A stretch of DNA of 13,790 bases from Acidimicrobiia bacterium (GTDB lineage Bacteria; Actinomycetota; Acidimicrobiia; Spongiisociales; UBA5794), in NCBI GenBank assembly GCA_030599515.1, contig JAUVNV010000037.1, positions 1-13,790 on the forward strand, read 5' to 3'. The notes under the pieces are model-generated. The model ran no database searches. It was given only the letters and a program-made list of their open reading frames with translations, and had not been told where the DNA came from. Every line of letters begins with the position of its first letter. The first letter of the stretch is position 1. Made by a program: the position numbers and the translations under genes. Positions 11,750 to 13,790 of this stretch are shown here, piece by piece.

Positions 11750-13000
11750 CTAGGCGTTGGCCCAGCGGTAGTTGGCCGGGACCGAGTTGGCCCCTTCCCA
11801 TACGACGCGGCGGAACTCATCCGGGTCGGTATTGCCCTCAGAGTTGATCAGCAGCACCTGGGAGTCGGGCCCGAGGCCCAGATAGTCCTTCAATGCGGCG
11901 AACTGCGGGTACTCCGTGACGAACATGAGCGCACCCAGCGTGACCGCACCTGATTCCCCCGAGACGACGAAGGGGTCGCCGGCGAGCGGCGTTGCGTACA
12001 CCCGCATCCCCTTGGCGGCGACGTAGTCGGGACAGGCCAGGAAGGCATCGACGCAGTCCCACAGGACTCCCCACGCGATGGGGCTCGGCTCACCACATGC
12101 CAATCCGGCCATGATCGTCTGGAGGTCGCCTTTCACAGCGTGAGGTTGCCCATCGCCGATGCGAGCAGATTCGAGGAGACACTCAGCCGTCGAAGGCTCG
12201 ACCACGACGGTCGTCGGTCGATCCCGGCCGAAGCGAGATGCGTAGAAACCCACGGTGGCGGCTGCCAGCGCACCAACGCCACCCTGGACGAAGACGTGCG
12301 TTGGCTTCACCATGCCCTGGCCCGCGAGCTGCTCCTGGGCCTCGGAGAGCATCGTGGTGTATCCCTGCATCACCCACTTGGGTATGTCCTCGTACCCCTC
12401 CCACGAGGTGTCGGAGATGACCTGCCATCCGTTCTCTGCGGCGTCGACGCTGGCTTGTCTCACCGCATCGTCGTAGGTCCCATCGACCACCCGCACGTCT
12501 GCCCCGTAGCCTGCGATCGCATCGATCCGAGCCTGCGACGTGTCCTTGTGCACGTAGATGACCGCGCGGCAGTTCAACTTGTCCGCTGCCCACGCAACAC
12601 CGCGGCCATGGTTCCCGTCTGTTGCCGTCGCGAACGTGAGATCTCCGAGCTTCGCTCGAGTTTCGTCCGAGATCAGCTGACCGAACGAGAGGTCCTTGCC
12701 CTCGAGGCCCAACCGGTTCTTGATGAAGCTGTAGATGGCGAACGACCCGCCGAGTACCTTGAACGAGTTCAGGCTCAGACGCACCGACTCGTCCTTGACC
12801 CAGATCCCTCCGACGCCGATCATCGCCGCCAGGTTCGACAGGTTCCTCAGGGGACTGATCTGGTACCCGGGTATCTGCCGGTGGAAGCTCCTGGTCTGTT
12901 CGAATATCTCACGTGGGAAGTTCTCTTCGACCGCCTCGCTTGTTGAGATGGTCCTTGCTCTGGGGTTCTCGACCCACTCGATCGGTAGTACGGATTCCAT
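11750..13000 (-). CDS. dpaL: Diaminopropionate ammonia-lyase (DpaL/YgeX type), PLP enzyme
   Basis: Fold-type II PLP enzyme of 416 aa that would convert 2,3-diaminopropionate (D or L in E. coli YgeX) to pyruvate and two ammonia. The PLP lysine is Lys81 in LSLNSFKVLGGSFA. ATATDGNHGRGVAWAA (125-140) holds Asp128 and the substrate loop, and ISDTSWEGYEDIP (195-207) the second catalytic Asp197. The Gly-rich phosphate clamp is VQGGVGALAAA (238-248), and MAGLACGEPS and INSEGNTDP complete the family pattern. Their spacing fits E. coli YgeX. ATG 13000 is chosen over GTG 13009 because the latter lies inside a -10 element. No partner catabolic gene is next to it. It faces uppS convergently and breaks the core gene order, suggesting a later insertion. 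General amino-acid lyase or threonine-dehydratase activity is less likely given the specific motifs. Confidence 0.9.
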   Translation of the reverse strand: MESVLPIEWVENPRARTISTSEAVEENFPREIFEQTRSFHRQIPGYQISPLRNLSNLAAMIGVGGIWVKDESVRLSLNSFKVLGGSFAIYSFIKNRLGLEGKDLSFGQLISDETRAKLGDLTFATATDGNHGRGVAWAADKLNCRAVIYVHKDTSQARIDAIAGYGADVRVVDGTYDDAVRQASVDAAENGWQVISDTSWEGYEDIPKWVMQGYTTMLSEAQEQLAGQGMVKPTHVFVQGGVGALAAATVGFYASRFGRDRPTTVVVEPSTAECLLESARIGDGQPHAVKGDLQTIMAGLACGEPSPIAWGVLWDCVDAFLACPDYVAAKGMRVYATPLAGDPFVVSGESGAVTLGALMFVTEYPQFAALKDYLGLGPDSQVLLINSEGNTDPDEFRRVVWEGANSVPANYRWANA

Positions 13001-13007
13001 ACCCAAC

Positions 13008-13013
13008 ACTGTA
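13008..13013 (-). promoter_or_regulatory. Candidate -10 element of dpaL, near-leaderless
   Basis: Reading the - strand, TACAGT (13013 down to 13008) lies seven bases before ATG 13000, so transcription should begin at or one base before the start codon. There is no convincing -35 at 16-18 bases. The 54-bp gap after the toxin stop is long enough for an independent promoter, though read-through from mazEF is also possible. Confidence 0.35.
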
Positions 13014-13054
13014 TCGCCCGAATCAAAGCTCGGTCGAACCCACCGGTCACCGAT

Positions 13055-13393
13055 TCAGTAGCCCAACAGCGTCCTGATGACAGTCGCAACCCGATGACTG
13101 ATCTCGGAGTCGACGACACCCAGGTGGTGCACCAGTCGGCCTCGATTGATTGAACGGATCAGCTCGCATTGGACGTAGCTGATCTCCTTGAGGCCCGTGG
13201 AGGCAGTCGCCTCGACTTCGATGTGCAGGGAGAGACCCCGGTGTGTCGTGGTCAGCGGTGTCACGACGACGAATGGAAACCCCGGGCCGAACGTCTCCAG
13301 AGGACCGATCACGAGCGCCGGTCGTCGGAATGCAGGCTCTCCCGGGTATCGGGCGCCGAAGTCGACGAGCCAGAGGTCGTCAACCGACGCCAT
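13055..13393 (-). CDS. MazF/PemK-family endoribonuclease toxin
   Basis: A 112-aa protein with the MazF fold pattern: an N-terminal LWLVDFGARYPGEPAFRRPALVIG, whose key parts are WLVDFG and RRPALVIG, then FPFVVVTPLTTTHRG, and ISYVQCELIRSINRGRLV, the equivalent of the SxV...QIRTVDKxRL block that shapes the RNA-binding groove. MazF toxins cut mRNA or rRNA at short sequences, halting translation; which sequence is cut cannot be predicted. Usual MazF length is 105-120. ATG 13393 overlaps the upstream antitoxin frame by 14 bases, the standard antitoxin-first arrangement, so translation is probably coupled. All conserved blocks are intact, suggesting an active toxin. Confidence 0.88.
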   Translation of the reverse strand: MASVDDLWLVDFGARYPGEPAFRRPALVIGPLETFGPGFPFVVVTPLTTTHRGLSLHIEVEATASTGLKEISYVQCELIRSINRGRLVHHLGVVDSEISHRVATVIRTLLGY

Positions 13394-13616
13394 CGCCTAC
13401 CAATGTCGAGTCCGCCTCGCCAAGGTACGCCTTCCAGGCCTCGGGGTCGCTCCGCAATTGGTCGAGTTCTCTCGCAACGCCCATCGCGAACTGTTGACGC
13501 TGCAACGCTTCTGCTGCATCGCGAACCGTGTCGATGAGAGACCTATCGGTCTGCCGGCTCATCTCGACGAGTCGGGCGTGAGTCTCGGTGTCCACGCGAA
13601 TCGTTGTTGTACCCAT
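13380..13616 (-). CDS. Ribbon-helix-helix (CopG/MazE-type) antitoxin
   Basis: A 78-aa protein starting MGTTTIRVDTETHARLVEMS, the beta-strand plus first helix of a ribbon-helix-helix DNA-binding domain (about 1-45, through SLIDTVRDAAEAL). The C-terminal half, LDQLRSDPEAWKAYLGEADST, is acidic and probably disordered until it wraps round the toxin. The pattern with DPEAWKAYLGE resembles actinobacterial MazE partners of MazF. It precedes and overlaps the toxin gene by 14 bases. It probably represses its own promoter together with the toxin; the sequence TGCATGCA immediately upstream is a candidate operator. The start ATG 13616 fits both the domain and the promoter. Confidence 0.87.
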   Translation of the reverse strand: MGTTTIRVDTETHARLVEMSRQTDRSLIDTVRDAAEALQRQQFAMGVARELDQLRSDPEAWKAYLGEADSTLVGDGVG

Positions 13617-13622
13617 GCAATC

Positions 13623-13639
13623 AGTCTACAAAATGCATG
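13623..13639 (-). promoter_or_regulatory. Leaderless promoter and candidate operator of the toxin–antitoxin operon
   Basis: On the - strand TGTAGACT ends in the -10 hexamer TAGACT (13628 to 13623), followed by six bases and ATG 13616, so the mRNA should start at the start codon. Just upstream is overlapping palindromic sequence containing GCATGC and ATGCAT (13632-13639), a plausible ribbon-helix-helix binding site. No ribosome site is present. A clear -35 is lacking; that position falls at the edge of repeat array 3. Confidence 0.5.
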
Positions 13640-13646
13640 CGTGAAC

Positions 13647-13751
13647 GTCTACCCATATCCGGTATCGTCCATTTGCTACCCGGCTCTTGATACCTGCTAC
13701 TTGGATCCTGCTACTTGTTTCCCGTCTTGTGTCTCATGTCTCATGTCTCAT
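13647..13751 (-). repeat. Heptanucleotide repeat array 3, about 15 units, opposite orientation
   Basis: Bases 13647-13751 divide into about 15 seven-base units. Most exact are three GTCTCAT (13731-13751, + strand) and CCTGCTACTTG at 13693-13703 and 13707-13717, 14 bases or two units apart. Read on the - strand the words are GTAGCAG, GTAGCAA, GTATCAA, ATACCGG and GAGACAT, the vocabulary of array 1, so arrays 1 and 3 are inverted relative to each other. A looser, pyrimidine-rich continuation runs to about 13790. No open reading frame worth calling is present. It lies upstream of the antitoxin promoter. Confidence 0.75.
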
Positions 13752-13790
13752 AACTCTCTTCCCATTACCATCTCCGCTACCCACCCACTG

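Noticed and set aside
10761..11801. 346-aa open frame antisense to uppS
   Set aside because: Covers conserved uppS codons in reverse and has no domain signature; typical high-GC shadow.
12140..12946. 268-aa + strand open frame inside dpaL
   Set aside because: Opposite strand of a gene with intact catalytic motifs; its own product is not recognisable.
13647..13751. Repeat array considered as CRISPR
   Set aside because: Units are 7 bp and degenerate, without 25-40 bp direct repeats, unique spacers or cas genes.

Overview
The window is a high-GC, gene-dense bacterial chromosome segment with the conserved actinobacterial core order lepA–hemW–hrcA–dnaJ–(BldD-like regulator)–phoH–pgpH–ybeY–corC–era–recO–uppS, all on the + strand. 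A reverse-strand tail follows, holding a diaminopropionate ammonia-lyase gene and a MazEF-type toxin–antitoxin pair. The order matches what I recall of mycobacteria (hemW, hrcA, dnaJ2, phoH, ybeY, corC, era, recO, uppS). The extra pgpH between phoH and ybeY recalls Firmicutes. A BldD-type regulator, a long Thr-rich linker in an exported domain, and many GTG starts suggest Actinomycetota. An uncultured Acidimicrobiia-like lineage is my best guess, but it is a guess.

Layout. 3-131 is the end of lepA. 127-217 is a heptanucleotide repeat array that runs into the start of hemW (171-1379). hrcA (1389-2381) and dnaJ (2381-3472) form a tight pair behind what looks like a leaderless promoter inside the end of hemW. 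3473-3577 is a regulatory gap with a good promoter and two inverted repeats, ahead of the BldD-like gene (3578-4045). After a 151-bp gap, phoH, pgpH, ybeY, corC and era (4197-10027) form one operon in which every junction is a 4-base start/stop overlap. A second heptad array (10042-10076) and a palindromic promoter precede recO (10097-10816), which overlaps uppS (10809-11636). A hairpin-rich REP-like element (11571-11704) forms the last codons of uppS and the convergent gap. On the - strand lie dpaL (11750-13000), the mazF-like toxin (13055-13393) and its antitoxin (13380-13616). The antitoxin is preceded by a long third heptad array (13647-13751). No gene-free stretch exceeds 300 bases.

How the genes fit together. 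Translation and ribosome upkeep (LepA, YbeY, Era, PhoH), protein folding (HrcA, DnaJ), heme trafficking (HemW), recombination repair (RecO) and cell-wall lipid carrier synthesis (UppS) are housekeeping. Two second-messenger proteins sit close together: a BldD-like repressor with the full cyclic-di-GMP signature, and PgpH, a predicted cyclic-di-AMP phosphodiesterase.

I saw no obviously new multi-gene system. The least expected structure is non-coding: three arrays with a 7-bp period in intergenic positions, a REP-like element that has become coding sequence, and a recurring TAnnnT-N6/7-ATG arrangement that suggests leaderless mRNAs. All promoter, operator and leaderless calls are read from sequence only.
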